From Pseudodesulfovibrio aespoeensis Aspo-2 (GTDB lineage: Bacteria > Desulfobacterota > Desulfovibrionia > Desulfovibrionales > Desulfovibrionaceae), in NCBI RefSeq assembly GCF_000176915.2, contig NC_014844.1:62001-126000 (forward strand): DNA of 64,000 nucleotides, read 5' to 3'. Of the stretch, positions 1-9,297 are shown piece after piece. Every line of letters begins with the position of its first letter. Positions within the stretch are counted from its first letter, which is position 1. A program made the position numbers and the translations under genes. The notes beneath the pieces are model-generated. The model searched no databases, had not been told where the DNA came from, and was given only the letters and a program-made list of their open reading frames with translations.

Positions 1-795
1 CAGGTCGTGGGCCGCAGCCACGGCGGCAATGGCGTCGCGCCGCGCATTGGACATGCTGGCCGTGGTCGGGTTGTGCACGCCGGGCATGAGGTACACGGCC
101 CGGATGGCGTCGCGCCGACAGGCCGTGTCCAGCCCGGCAGGGGTCATGCCTTCCTCGTCCATGGGGATGGGCACTAGCCGGATGCCGAGCATGGCGGCCA
201 GGGTCTTGAGACCGGGATAGGTCAGCGCGTCCGTGGCGATTCGGTCGCCGCTGCGCAAGAGCCCGGCCAGGATGCAGGTCAGGGCGTGCTGCGCCCCGGC
301 GCAGACGATGATCTCTTCGGGTCCGGCCTCCATGCCGTAGCGGGCGGCCCAGCGCGCACCTGCTGCCCGGTGCTCGGGCAGGCCGCGCGGCTCGGAGTAG
401 CGCATGAACGCGCGCGGGTCCATGCGCCGGGCAATGCGCCGGAATCCCTCGCTCACGTCCGGGTCAAGAAAGTGCAGCGGGGTGATCAGCCCCATTTCGA
501 GCATGCCGGGCGCGCTTGGCTCAAAGGCGACCATGGACGTGGCCGTGGCCGCGTCCGAGGCCACAAAGGTGCCCCGGCCCACCGTGGCCGAGAGCAGCCC
601 GCGCCGCTCGGCCTCGCGGTAGCCGCGCGTCACCGTGGAGACATTGATGCCCAGCGCGTCGGCCAGCTCGCGGTGGGGCGGCAGCCGTTGGCCCGGACGC
701 AGGACGCCGCCGGTCACGTCGCGCTCGATGGCGTCTGCCAGCTCAAGGAAGAGCGACCCGGTGTCGCGGGCCAGGGCAGGGGTCCAGGTTGTCAT
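1..795 (-). CDS. MocR-type transcriptional regulator (GntR wHTH + aminotransferase fold), partial
   Basis: The reading frame is open from ATG 795 to the left edge (265 codons), so the C-terminus lies outside the window. Residues about 8-75 form a GntR winged helix (LPPHRELADALGINVSTVTR is the recognition region). After a linker comes the N-terminal part of a fold-type I aminotransferase domain, with CAGAQHALTCILAGLL, DALTYPGLKTLAAMLG and MPGVHNPTTASMS. This order defines the MocR/PdxR family of PLP-sensing regulators. The PLP lysine would lie beyond the edge. It is divergent from a LysE-type exporter across a 114-bp gap that holds ATACA-type repeats, so it probably controls that exporter and itself (inference). 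The ligand is unknown. Confidence 0.9.
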   Translation of the reverse strand, partial: MTTWTPALARDTGSLFLELADAIERDVTGGVLRPGQRLPPHRELADALGINVSTVTRGYREAERRGLLSATVGRGTFVASDAATATSMVAFEPSAPGMLEMGLITPLHFLDPDVSEGFRRIARRMDPRAFMRYSEPRGLPEHRAAGARWAARYGMEAGPEEIIVCAGAQHALTCILAGLLRSGDRIATDALTYPGLKTLAAMLGIRLVPIPMDEEGMTPAGLDTACRRDAIRAVYLMPGVHNPTTASMSNARRDAIAAVAAAHDL

Positions 796-797
796 GC

Positions 798-840
798 ATA
801 CAATGTATTCATTGACGCCATACAATGTCAACCATACAAG
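798..840. promoter_or_regulatory. Candidate MocR operator repeats
   Basis: The divergent gap contains a perfect palindrome ATACAATGTAT (798-808), a near copy ATACAATGTCA (820-830) and a half-copy ATACAAG (834-840). Repeated half-sites between a MocR regulator and its divergent target are usual for this family. The first site begins 3 bp from the regulator start codon, which suggests autoregulation. The assignment to this regulator is inferred from position. Confidence 0.5.
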
Positions 841-909
841 CGTGAGTCAGTCCCTTCACCGATAGCAGGGGGATGGCGCGCCCGCGCCCGTCCCCACGGA
901 GCGTACGCC

Positions 910-1499
910 ATGACCCTTGAGACCTATGCCGCCTTTGTCCTGTTCGTGATCGTGATGACCGGCACTCCCGGCATCGGCAACCTGACCATGATGGCCATCG
1001 GTCAGGCCACCGGATTCCGCTCCGCGCTGCCATTTCTGGCAGGCACCACCGTGGGCATGCTCTGCCTGAACACGCTGGTGGGATTCGGCCTGGGCGGGCT
1101 GTTCATGGCCTCGCCAAGGGCGGCCTGGGCCATGAAGATCGTGGGTCTGGCCTACATCTTCTACCTGGCCTGGAAGCTCCTGCGCATGCAACTGGCCGAG
1201 GGCAGGGAGGCGCGCCGGTTCACCTTTGTGGAAGGGGTGTTCATCCACCCGCTCAACCCCAAGAGCTGGGCCATGTCCGTGGTCGGCTTCAGCCAGTTGG
1301 CCGACCCGTCCGTGGGGCTGCTCTCCCAACTGGCGGTGTTCATCCCCACCTTTTTCGTCTTCCAGGTGTCGTTTCACAGCCTGTGGGGCTGGGCCGGGTC
1401 CGTGCTCATGCGCACCCTGCGCTCCGGCTCCATGCTCGTCTGCGTCAACATCGCCCTGGTGGCCGTCATGGTCGGGGCCACGGTCTTTGCCCTTTTTGC

Positions 1500-1503
<4 letters not shown>
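910..1503 (+). CDS. LysE/RhtB-family amino-acid exporter
   Basis: The protein is 197 aa, the usual size for LysE/RhtB exporters, and almost wholly hydrophobic with about six membrane segments. The family signature near residue 17-24 is TPGIGN rather than the usual TPGPN. The frame is open far upstream, but family length and the N-terminus [12 protein letters not shown] fix the start at ATG 910. It is expected to export a small amino acid or analogue across the inner membrane. Its stop codon overlaps the stop of convergent fumC. The MocR regulator next door is the likely controller. Confidence 0.85.
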
Positions 1504-2897
<1,394 letters not shown>

Positions 2898-2979
2898 GGT
2901 CGGCTCCGTGGCTGCGGGTTGCCTGACAGGGTCAGTCTGCCTTTTCTGGTTCAAGCGGCAAGGGATGTCAATGAACTCC

Positions 2980-2995
2980 CAGGGCTGACGCATCT
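2980..2995. repeat. Solo terminal repeat of an ISAs1-family element
   Basis: The 16 bases CAGGGCTGACGCATCT are identical to the left terminal repeat of the ISAs1-type element at 29993-30008. No transposase lies here. The repeat sits in the decayed tail of the orphan RHS tip, so it is read as the remnant of an element that helped break this locus. H-repeats of enterobacterial RHS loci belong to the same transposase family. Confidence 0.55.
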
Positions 2996-3407
2996 GATTC
3001 CCAGGCATCCCCTTGATCGGGAGGGAATGTGGGCCCGGACAAGGCTGTGACCGCTTGTAGCGGTGGACATGCAACCCCAGTCACCTATGCGGAGGCAAGG
3101 GGATAGCCACGTATTATCATCAAACCGCAAAACATCCTCAAAGAGCCCCACAGTGTCGCCAAACGCGCCTTCATGGAAACCGCGCCCAGGCTTTAGTTTG
3201 TAGTTCCCCTTATCGGTTGTCGAGCCATCCGTCCTGATCCAGTGCCAGCTATCCGGCAGAAAATTCAATGGCCTTTTTCCAAATCGGAACAGACCCAGCG
3301 GATCAACCCCGTTCACCGGGTCATCCAGACAATACCCGTACAAGTCCGGGTCGCCGCCTGCATCGCCCAAAGGATCGGGTGCGGTCCACCTGCCAGTGAA
3401 GGTATCA

Positions 3408-3492
3408 TAGTGATTCGGGCCGTCCCTGGCCCTCACCCCTTCGGGGCGTTGCGGAAGACCGCAACGTCCAAATCCGCTGTCCTGCGGATTTG
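3408..3492. other. Hairpin-rich insertion inside RHS core
   Basis: Compared with the intact RHS gene, 85 bases replace 3 bases. The inserted stretch folds into consecutive hairpins: CCCC-TTC-GGGG, CGTTGCGG-AAGA-CCGCAACG, and CAAATCCGC-6 nt-GCGGATTTG. The net +82 bp breaks the reading frame between GWRD and DTFT. It resembles a small palindromic repeat element more than normal coding drift; no second copy was seen in this window. Confidence 0.7.
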
Positions 3493-3872
3493 TCCCTCCA
3501 CCCGAAGCGGACAAAGCCCAAGTCCCGGTCGTGCAAGGCGCCCGCGAAGCCCAGCGGGATGCGCAGGGCCGGATTGGTGGACTCGATGATGCCGCCAAAG
3601 GGGTCGTACAGGGTTTCCTGTATCACGTTGCCGCGATGGTCGGCAACCGCGCGCAGGGAGGCGATCTGGTCGTAGTGGAGAGTGAAGACCTGGCCGTCGT
3701 CGTGGTGGGCGAACTCGAAGACCGTGCCGTCCCATTCGCGGGTGGCCCGGAGCAGGCGGTGGTCCGGGGTGTACTCATAGCGCTTGTAGTTGCCGCCGCT
3801 GTTCCAGAGGATGCGCATCCCCTGCTTGTCGTGGGTGTAGCTGTTGTTTCCGGCGGCCTGGAGGCGGTTGTT

Positions 3873-4409
3873 CTAATGCACTATTCGTGTCGATTCACCG
3901 TGGCATTTGCCAAGTTTGGCGTCATAGCTCGGGCTGACTTTACAGTGTATCTTGCCGGAAAATGGCTCCAAGAACCTCATGGGTTCAATGACTTCAAGAT
4001 CCAAGGTTAAACTATCGCCTTCACTATTAAATGGGAGATCGAAAACCAAGATTATTATAGATGTAATTCCACGATACAGTGCCATGTGAAGACTGTTTGG
4101 AGGATAAGTCAGTCCTTCGGCAATCACCCGGCCATTGGATACAAAGCTGTATTTCAAAAGGCCGTTGCCAGGCTCACTGTTGTGAAACAAGTCTTTATCT
4201 GGAACGGCTATCTCAAGTGCATAACATGTTTTATACTTGTATTTCAATGGGATTGAAATGGACTCTCCATTTTTTGTCACATCGAATGGTGCGTTGAAAA
4301 TGTCCTTATAAAAACGCTCTGGCAGAAAAATGGATTGAAACCAATTCGAGTTATAAAACAGCATCCCTCCAAGAACCAATAACAAAAGAAAAATCTTCAA
4401 ATTCCGCAT
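3873..4409 (-). CDS. Candidate RHS immunity protein, membrane-anchored
   Basis: The 178-aa protein starts with a single hydrophobic segment (MRNLKIFLLLLVLGGMLFY), giving an inner-membrane anchor or uncleaved signal with the rest in the periplasm. The remainder is rich in beta-prone residues and has no motif I can name with confidence. ATG 4409 is preferred over ATG 4424 because AAAGG lies just upstream. It directly follows the RHS toxin-tip gene on the same strand, the standard position of an immunity gene, and its base composition is visibly poorer in GC than its neighbours. Its stop codon abuts the orphan RHS fragment, so its C-terminus may have been altered by that junction. Confidence 0.6.
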   Translation of the reverse strand: MRNLKIFLLLLVLGGMLFYNSNWFQSIFLPERFYKDIFNAPFDVTKNGESISIPLKYKYKTCYALEIAVPDKDLFHNSEPGNGLLKYSFVSNGRVIAEGLTYPPNSLHMALYRGITSIIILVFDLPFNSEGDSLTLDLEVIEPMRFLEPFSGKIHCKVSPSYDAKLGKCHGESTRIVH

Positions 4410-4426
4410 AGAGTTGCCTTTCATCC

Positions 4427-4435
4427 GGGGGGGGG
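4427..4435. repeat. G9/C9 homopolymer upstream of the immunity gene
   Basis: A run of nine G (C9 on the coding strand) lies between the toxin-tip stop and the immunity start, 17-25 nt before ATG 4409. It is part of a CCGGGGG...CCCCCGG stem flanked by a repeated GTAGTCTAC. Long G/C runs are prone to slippage, but here the tract is outside the reading frame, so any effect would be on transcription or translation initiation. Confidence 0.6.
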
Positions 4436-4464
4436 TAGTCTACTCCCCCGGCTGTAGTCTACAA

Positions 4465-5727
4465 TCAGTGTTTATCCGCTGTTCGCAAGAAACGGTATCG
4501 CTCTCGTAACCGGTCTGCGTAATCCTGGCAATTGTTCGACTTTCCGCCCCCCTTGCATGCTTTGTATTCTCCAGGATCGAGGCTTTCCTGAGCCCGTCGC
4601 ATGCCCTCGTCGTCAAAGCGAGTCTCATCCAATTTGAACTTTGTGATATCTTCATCCTTCGTCATGCCTTTGCTGGAAAACCCGACATTATGCCCGCTTC
4701 CGTCTTCATAAAACCCTTGCTCGTGTTTTAACTCGTAGTTGCCCTTGTCGGCGGTGGAGCCATCGGTTCCAATCCAGTGCCAGTTGTCAGGCAGAAAATT
4801 CAATGGCCTTTTTCCAAATCGGAACAGACCCAGCGGATCAACCCCGTTCACCGGGTCATCCAGACAATACCCATACCAATCCGGGTCGCCGCCCGCATCG
4901 CCAAGGGGGTCGGGCGCGGTCCAGCGACTCGTGAAGGTATCAAAATCCCTCCACCCGAAGCGGACAAAGCCCAGGTCGCGGTCGTGCAGGCCGCCTGCAA
5001 AGCCGAGGGGGATTCTCAAGCCGGGGTTGGTGTCCTCAATGATTCCCCCGAACGGATCATACAGAATCTCCTGTATCACGTTGCCGCGATGGTCGGCAAC
5101 CGCGCGCAGGGAGCCGATCTGATCGTAGTGGAGAGTGAAGACCTGGCCGTCGTCGCGGCGCATGGCGTGGGGGGTGCGCTCATCGCTGCGATAGGTGAAG
5201 ACGAACTCGTGTGTGCCATCGTGGAAGGCGGCCAGGCGGATGAAATCGAGCCAGTGGTAAGCCTCGATCAGCTTGCCGTTTTTAAACTTGGCCGCGCGCT
5301 GGCCGTTGTCATGGTGGGCGAACTCGAAGACCGTGTCGTCCCATTCGCGGGTGGCCCGGAGCAGGCGGTGGTCCGGGGCGTACTCGTAGCGCGTGTACTT
5401 GCCGCCGCTGTTCCAGAGGATGCGCATCCCCTGCCTGTCGTGGGTGTAGCCGTTGTTTCCGGCGGCCTGGAGGCGGTTTTCCATGGTGTAGCGGAAGGCG
5501 CGGATCTGGTTGCCGTGGGTGCGTGGAAACCAGTCAAAGCTGCGCCGCCCATGCTTGTCATACCGGCACTGGCAGACGAGTCGGCCATCGAGTTTGGCCT
5601 CGGCCAAACGCCCGGCGTGGTCGTAGGCATAGGCCCAGCGGATGGGAGTGCCTTTGACGGTCTCGATCTTCTCGGTGATGCGTCCCTGCGTATCGTGCTG
5701 CAACGTGCAGCAATAGATGGAATGCAT
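4465..5727 (-). CDS. RHS repeat-associated core protein with C-terminal toxin tip
   Basis: The 420-aa protein has YD-type RHS repeats over residues about 1-220 (for example YAYDHAGRLAEAKLDG and YTHDRQGMRILWNSGG). The core signature follows: LYDPFGGIIEDTNPG, RIPLGFAGGLHDRDLG, RWTAPDPLGDAGGDPDWYGY, and the DPVNGVDPLGLF boundary. The last 110 or so residues are a variable tip that I do not recognise. ATG 5727 has an AAGGAG site five bases upstream; the longer upstream frame is not needed. It is far shorter than full RHS effectors, lacking any PAAR, N-terminal or shell region, so it is either a compact orphan or a tip-donor gene. It is followed by the candidate immunity gene. Confidence 0.85.
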   Translation of the reverse strand: MHSIYCCTLQHDTQGRITEKIETVKGTPIRWAYAYDHAGRLAEAKLDGRLVCQCRYDKHGRRSFDWFPRTHGNQIRAFRYTMENRLQAAGNNGYTHDRQGMRILWNSGGKYTRYEYAPDHRLLRATREWDDTVFEFAHHDNGQRAAKFKNGKLIEAYHWLDFIRLAAFHDGTHEFVFTYRSDERTPHAMRRDDGQVFTLHYDQIGSLRAVADHRGNVIQEILYDPFGGIIEDTNPGLRIPLGFAGGLHDRDLGFVRFGWRDFDTFTSRWTAPDPLGDAGGDPDWYGYCLDDPVNGVDPLGLFRFGKRPLNFLPDNWHWIGTDGSTADKGNYELKHEQGFYEDGSGHNVGFSSKGMTKDEDITKFKLDETRFDDEGMRRAQESLDPGEYKACKGGGKSNNCQDYADRLRERYRFLRTADKH

Positions 5728-5993
5728 GCTTGCTCCTTGGTTTTGTTCCCGAAAGTCGTATCCGGGAATCCTGGGAAGCGTAGCATGGGGTTTTCGGCCT
5801 GATGGAAAGCGGGCGAAACGGGGTGGAAAAGAGGTCTTGCAGGGGCAAAAGGGAGGGTTGACAGGGGGCGGGGCGGGTTTGGATGCCAAAGGAGATTTCT
5901 TCTCTCACTGGGCATGAACGCTCGGTGCTGCGGCAGGGCAGACGCGATCCCAAGATGCGCTTGCCCCGAAAGAACCCCCGGCCCGCCGACGCA

Positions 5994-6023
5994 AAAGGGC
6001 TCCGACCAAAGCCGGAGCCCTTT
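5994..6023 (-). terminator. Rho-independent terminator of the signalling operon
   Basis: A perfect 11-bp stem (AAAGGGCTCCG / CGGAGCCCTTT) with an 8-nt loop and a following TTTT on the minus strand sits 24 bp past the stop of the last response regulator. It ends the operon that begins with the TetR/SulP genes. The rest of the 5728-6047 gap holds the RHS ribosome-binding site and no other gene that I can support. Confidence 0.85.
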
Positions 6024-6047
6024 GGAGCGTGGCGGTTTGTAGGCGGA

Positions 6048-6476
6048 TTACCAGCTCTTGCCGGAGAGGATGTCCTTGACCCGGCTCTCGGCCTTTTTCT
6101 CCACCAGGAGCATCTTCTTGGCCTGGGCCTTCTTGATCTTCTCGGTCAGGGAGTTGATGTCCGCAGGCTTTTCCATGAAGTCCATGGCGCCGAGCTTCAT
6201 GGCCTCGATGCCCGCCTCCAGGGTGGCCTGGCCGGTGAGCAGGATGACCTGCATGTCCGGGTGGCGCTCCTTGATCACCTTGAGCATTTCGATGCCGTTC
6301 ATGCCGGGCATCTGGAGATCAAGGACAATGGCGTCGTATTCGGCTTCCTCGACCGCGTTGATGGCGTTGTCCGTGGTCTGGGCCGTGCTCACGTCCATGC
6401 CGCGAACGCGCATCCTCTCGGACAGGTTTTCCAGGAACTCCACTTCGTCGTCGATGAGCAGCACTTTTTCAGTCAT
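6048..6476 (-). CDS. Single-domain response regulator
   Basis: The 142-aa receiver has the acidic pair in LLIDDEVEF, phospho-acceptor Asp in DAIVLDLQMPGMNG, the Thr switch residue in VILLTGQ and the conserved Lys in DFMEKPADI. About 25 basic residues follow it, with no DNA-binding domain. ATG 6476 is chosen over 6524 because it has AAGGAG upstream and starts at the domain edge. It is the last gene of the operon and probably receives phosphate from the kinase at 7539-9293 or the H-box protein at 6530-7180. Such regulators signal by protein contact. Confidence 0.9.
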   Translation of the reverse strand: MTEKVLLIDDEVEFLENLSERMRVRGMDVSTAQTTDNAINAVEEAEYDAIVLDLQMPGMNGIEMLKVIKERHPDMQVILLTGQATLEAGIEAMKLGAMDFMEKPADINSLTEKIKKAQAKKMLLVEKKAESRVKDILSGKSW

Positions 6477-6529
6477 TGGTTTTCTCCTTGGCGTGTCGGG
6501 CGTTGAAAATACGTGTATGGACATCTGGA

Positions 6530-7180
6530 TCAGCGCCTGATGGCGAGGACCAGGGAACCTGTGTCGTCCAGGGCCGCCACGGTGTCGAGCCGGGCGGCCA
6601 GGGCGTTGAAGCCGGGATCGTCGGGCAGGGCCAGGGGCGCGCCAGACGGGGACAGGACAAGGCGCGTGCCCTCGGAGGCCGGGGCCAGGGACACGGTCAG
6701 GGTGTCGCCCCGGCCCATGGTGCCAAAGGCGGCGAGCATGGCGCTGTGCAAGAGCCGGATCAGGTCAAAGGGGTTGGCTTGCGACATGGCCGGGGCGCAG
6801 TCGCCCAGGCGCAGGGAGACCTGACGCATGTCGGCCATGCGGGTGAACAGGCTTGCGGCCAGATTCAGGATGGCGGCCAGGTCGGTCCCGGCATGGGTCG
6901 CGTCTTCCGGCTCATCGGGCAGGTGGGCAAAGCCGTTCATGGCCCGGACAATGGTGTCGCCCCGGCGGACCTGGCCCAGGATGGTCGTGGCCGCGCGCGC
7001 CAGCCGCTCCGGGTCGAGCGGGGTGCCGCGTCCGGCCATGAGGGCGAGATCCTCAAGCAGGCCTGCCGCCTCGTTGATCACGGCCAGGACGTTCTTGAGC
7101 TCGTGGGAGACCGAGGCGCTGACCGTGCCGAAAAAGCGCAGGTCTTCCCTTGATTCCTGCCGGGAGTCCTGGGGGGTCAT
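6530..7180 (-). CDS. H-box protein lacking a recognisable ATPase domain
   Basis: The 216-aa protein has a clear phospho-acceptor helix, SASVSHELKNVLAVINEAAG (His26), as in HisKA kinases. The C-terminal half holds none of the N, G1 or G2 boxes of an HATPase domain. The layout recalls Spo0B-like phosphotransferases: a helical hairpin with His followed by a degenerate ATPase fold. It overlaps the upstream receiver gene by four bases (ATGA). It may therefore relay phosphate between the receivers in this operon (inference). No membrane segments are present, so it is cytoplasmic. Confidence 0.75.
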   Translation of the reverse strand: MTPQDSRQESREDLRFFGTVSASVSHELKNVLAVINEAAGLLEDLALMAGRGTPLDPERLARAATTILGQVRRGDTIVRAMNGFAHLPDEPEDATHAGTDLAAILNLAASLFTRMADMRQVSLRLGDCAPAMSQANPFDLIRLLHSAMLAAFGTMGRGDTLTVSLAPASEGTRLVLSPSGAPLALPDDPGFNALAARLDTVAALDDTGSLVLAIRR

Positions 7181-7542
7181 TGGTCACCTCCATGGGTTGC
7201 GTCCTCTTCGATCCTGGCCACGAGGTCTTCTATCCTGATGGGCTTGATCAGGTAGCATACGCCCCCGGCGCATCCCTCCTTGAAATCCGACTCCGAGCCC
7301 TGGCCCGAAAGGAAGATGAACTTCATGGAGGGGCACAGCTCGAAAAGCCGCCGCTTCAGCTCAAGGCCGCTGATTTTCGGCATCCGGATGTCGAGCACGG
7401 CCAGATCATAGGAACAGGTCCGGGCCATGACCAGGGCGTCGTCGCCGCTGTCGGTCCAGTCGGCATCATAGCCGCGCAACTGGAGCCTCTCGGCCATGGC
7501 CGAGACCAGCTCCACCTCGTCGTCTACCAGAAGAATCTTCAT
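7177..7542 (-). CDS. Single-domain response regulator
   Basis: This 121-aa stand-alone receiver has ILLVDDEVELV (acidic pocket), YDLAVLDIRMPKISG (phospho-Asp), FIFLSGQ (switch Ser) and CYLIKPIRI (conserved Lys). No output domain is present. Its ATG overlaps the stop of the sensor-kinase gene by four bases and its own stop overlaps the H-box gene, so translation of the three is coupled. It is the nearest receiver to the membrane kinase and its most likely partner. Confidence 0.9.
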   Translation of the reverse strand: MKILLVDDEVELVSAMAERLQLRGYDADWTDSGDDALVMARTCSYDLAVLDIRMPKISGLELKRRLFELCPSMKFIFLSGQGSESDFKEGCAGGVCYLIKPIRIEDLVARIEEDATHGGDQ

Positions 7543-9293
7543 TTTTTACGGGCCTCTGTCACAGGAGCCTTGAGCGGCAGGGTGATGGTGAAGGCAGTGC
7601 CCTTGCCCACCTCGCTCTCCACGGCCATGGACCCGCCCAGCTCCTGGACCAGCCCGTAGGTGATGGAGAGGCCAAGCCCGGTGCCCCCGGTTTTTTTCTT
7701 TGTCGAGAAGAAGGGTTCGAATATCCGTTTGCGGTCCGCCTCTGGAATGCCGCAGCCGTTGTCGCGCACGGTGAAGTCCAGGGTGTCGCCCTCGCCCCTG
7801 GCGGCGCTGATGGACAGGCGGCCCCCGTCGTTCATGGCCTGGAAGGCGTTGTTGACCAGATTGAGGAAGATCTGCTGGAGTTTGCCCCGGTCCGAGACGA
7901 ATTCGGGCATGTTCTCCGGGATGCTCATGACAATGGCGATGTTGCGGTATTCCGCCTCCTTGTGCAGGAAGCTCAGGACCTCTTCGGCCACGTCCTTGAA
8001 GCGCAGGACCTCCACGTTCACGTCTATGTGCCGGGCAAAGCTGAGAAGCCTCTTGGTGATCCTGCCGCACCGCTCCACCGAGGCGAGGATGGAATCGATG
8101 TTGGCCAGCAGCCGCCTGTCGTGGGCGTACTGCTCCTTGAAGCTGAAGAGATCCTTGATCAGGCCCGCCTTCTCGTTGATGATGGCCAGGGGGTTGTTGA
8201 TCTCGTGGGCCACGCCCGCGGCCAGCCGTCCGATGGACGCCATGCGGTTGGTGTGCTCCATCTGGTGCAGGGCGTTGGCCCTGGTCTGGTCGGCTACGTA
8301 GATCTTGTCCACCATGTAGGTGGACACGCCGACGATGACCACAAGGATCACGACCACGCTGGTCACCAGCAGCCAGAGCAGGTCCATGCGCACGGTTTCC
8401 CAAGGCTTCATCAGCTCCGCGGTCTTCTTGACCACCAGCAGGATGAAGGGCGTATCCTCGATGTAGGCGAAGCCCACGGTGTAGTCGGTGCCGTCCTTGC
8501 CCATGACCGGGAGCACGCTCGTGGTCTCGGAATAGGGCGGGATGGGAAGGTCTATCACCGAGAAGAGGGAGCCCATATACCGGGACGGGGTCTGCATGAC
8601 CCCCCTGGAGTTGATGATGAAGGCATCGCCCTGGCCGGGCAGGTCGAGGGAGGAGAGAGCGGCGTTGAACTGCTCGGTGTCCAGAGTGGCGCGCAGCACA
8701 TAGTCCTCGCCCGTGGCCGGGTCCTTGGTGTGGCGGGCGATGATCAGGTGCGGCACGTCGCGGTAGCCCAGGAACACGTCGCTGGTGTATTTGCCCAGCG
8801 ACAGGGCGCTGGCAAACCATTCCTGTGTGCTGTAGTCGCGGCCCAGCAGGCTGTAGGGGCCGTTGTAGGCCACCTGACGGCCCGTGTTGTCGATCAGGCC
8901 GAGATCCACGAACCCGCCGAAGCTCTGCTTGAGCGATCCGAGAATGCCCGCAAGCAGTTCCGGTTCGCGCAGGCTCTCCACCCCGTAGCGCGTGGCCACG
9001 AATTCCAGGGCCTTGTGCCGGGCGTCCAGGAAGTAGGCCAGGGTGCGCCGGGTGTTGGAGGTGGTCCGGGCCGTGCGCAGGAGGTTCTCGGATTCGAGCG
9101 AGTGCCGGGTGACGTTGTAGTCGATGACCGTCAGCACCAGCAGCGGGGCCAGCGTCACCACCGTCAGCAGGAGGATGGCCAGCCGCCAGATGCGGGTGTA
9201 GTTGAACAGCCCCCTGCCCGGACCAGCGGGACTGCCCGCCGTCCAGAACTGCGGCTTGAACCTGTCGGTCATTTCCATGTCGTCACCCAGCAT
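7539..9293 (-). CDS. Membrane sensor histidine kinase with periplasmic cache-type domain
   Basis: In this 584-aa protein a first membrane segment lies near residues 33-53 (LAILLLTVVTLAPLLVLTVI). A periplasmic region of about 240 residues (cache-like; GLIDNTGRQVAYNGPYSLLG, LGYRDVPHLIIARH) is closed by a second segment (LLVTSVVVILVVIVGVS). The cytoplasm holds HisKA (VAHEINNPLAIINEKAG) and HATPase with N box FLNLVNNAFQAM, G1 VRDNGCGIPEAD and G2 GTGLGLSITYGLVQ. No obvious HAMP is seen. ATG 9293 follows the upstream stop by four bases. The ligand is unknown; the operon with SulP suggests anion or energy sensing (inference). Confidence 0.92.
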   Translation of the reverse strand: MLGDDMEMTDRFKPQFWTAGSPAGPGRGLFNYTRIWRLAILLLTVVTLAPLLVLTVIDYNVTRHSLESENLLRTARTTSNTRRTLAYFLDARHKALEFVATRYGVESLREPELLAGILGSLKQSFGGFVDLGLIDNTGRQVAYNGPYSLLGRDYSTQEWFASALSLGKYTSDVFLGYRDVPHLIIARHTKDPATGEDYVLRATLDTEQFNAALSSLDLPGQGDAFIINSRGVMQTPSRYMGSLFSVIDLPIPPYSETTSVLPVMGKDGTDYTVGFAYIEDTPFILLVVKKTAELMKPWETVRMDLLWLLVTSVVVILVVIVGVSTYMVDKIYVADQTRANALHQMEHTNRMASIGRLAAGVAHEINNPLAIINEKAGLIKDLFSFKEQYAHDRRLLANIDSILASVERCGRITKRLLSFARHIDVNVEVLRFKDVAEEVLSFLHKEAEYRNIAIVMSIPENMPEFVSDRGKLQQIFLNLVNNAFQAMNDGGRLSISAARGEGDTLDFTVRDNGCGIPEADRKRIFEPFFSTKKKTGGTGLGLSITYGLVQELGGSMAVESEVGKGTAFTITLPLKAPVTEARKK

Positions 9294-9297
9294 CCCG

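Larger units (their letters stand above)
2951..3870 (-). pseudogene. Orphan RHS core/C-terminal tip, frameshifted and truncated
   Basis: This is a second, degenerate copy of the RHS core found in the gene at 4465-5727. Similarity begins abruptly at about 3870 (NRLQAAGNN), directly beyond the stop of the candidate immunity gene, so the copy has no start of its own. It lacks about 52 codons between two DGQ/NGQ motifs and carries a net 82-bp insertion (3408-3492) after GWRD that shifts the frame. It resumes at DTFTGRWTAPDPLGD and keeps the PLGLFRFGKRPLNFLPD junction. The tip is then a diverged relative of the intact toxin, lost into unrelated sequence near 3110. Displaced orphan tips behind a main RHS gene are a known outcome of tip exchange. 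Confidence 0.8.

Noticed and set aside
286-909. Upstream extension of the LysE frame
   Set aside because: It runs antisense through the MocR gene; family length and the intergenic operators place the start at 910.
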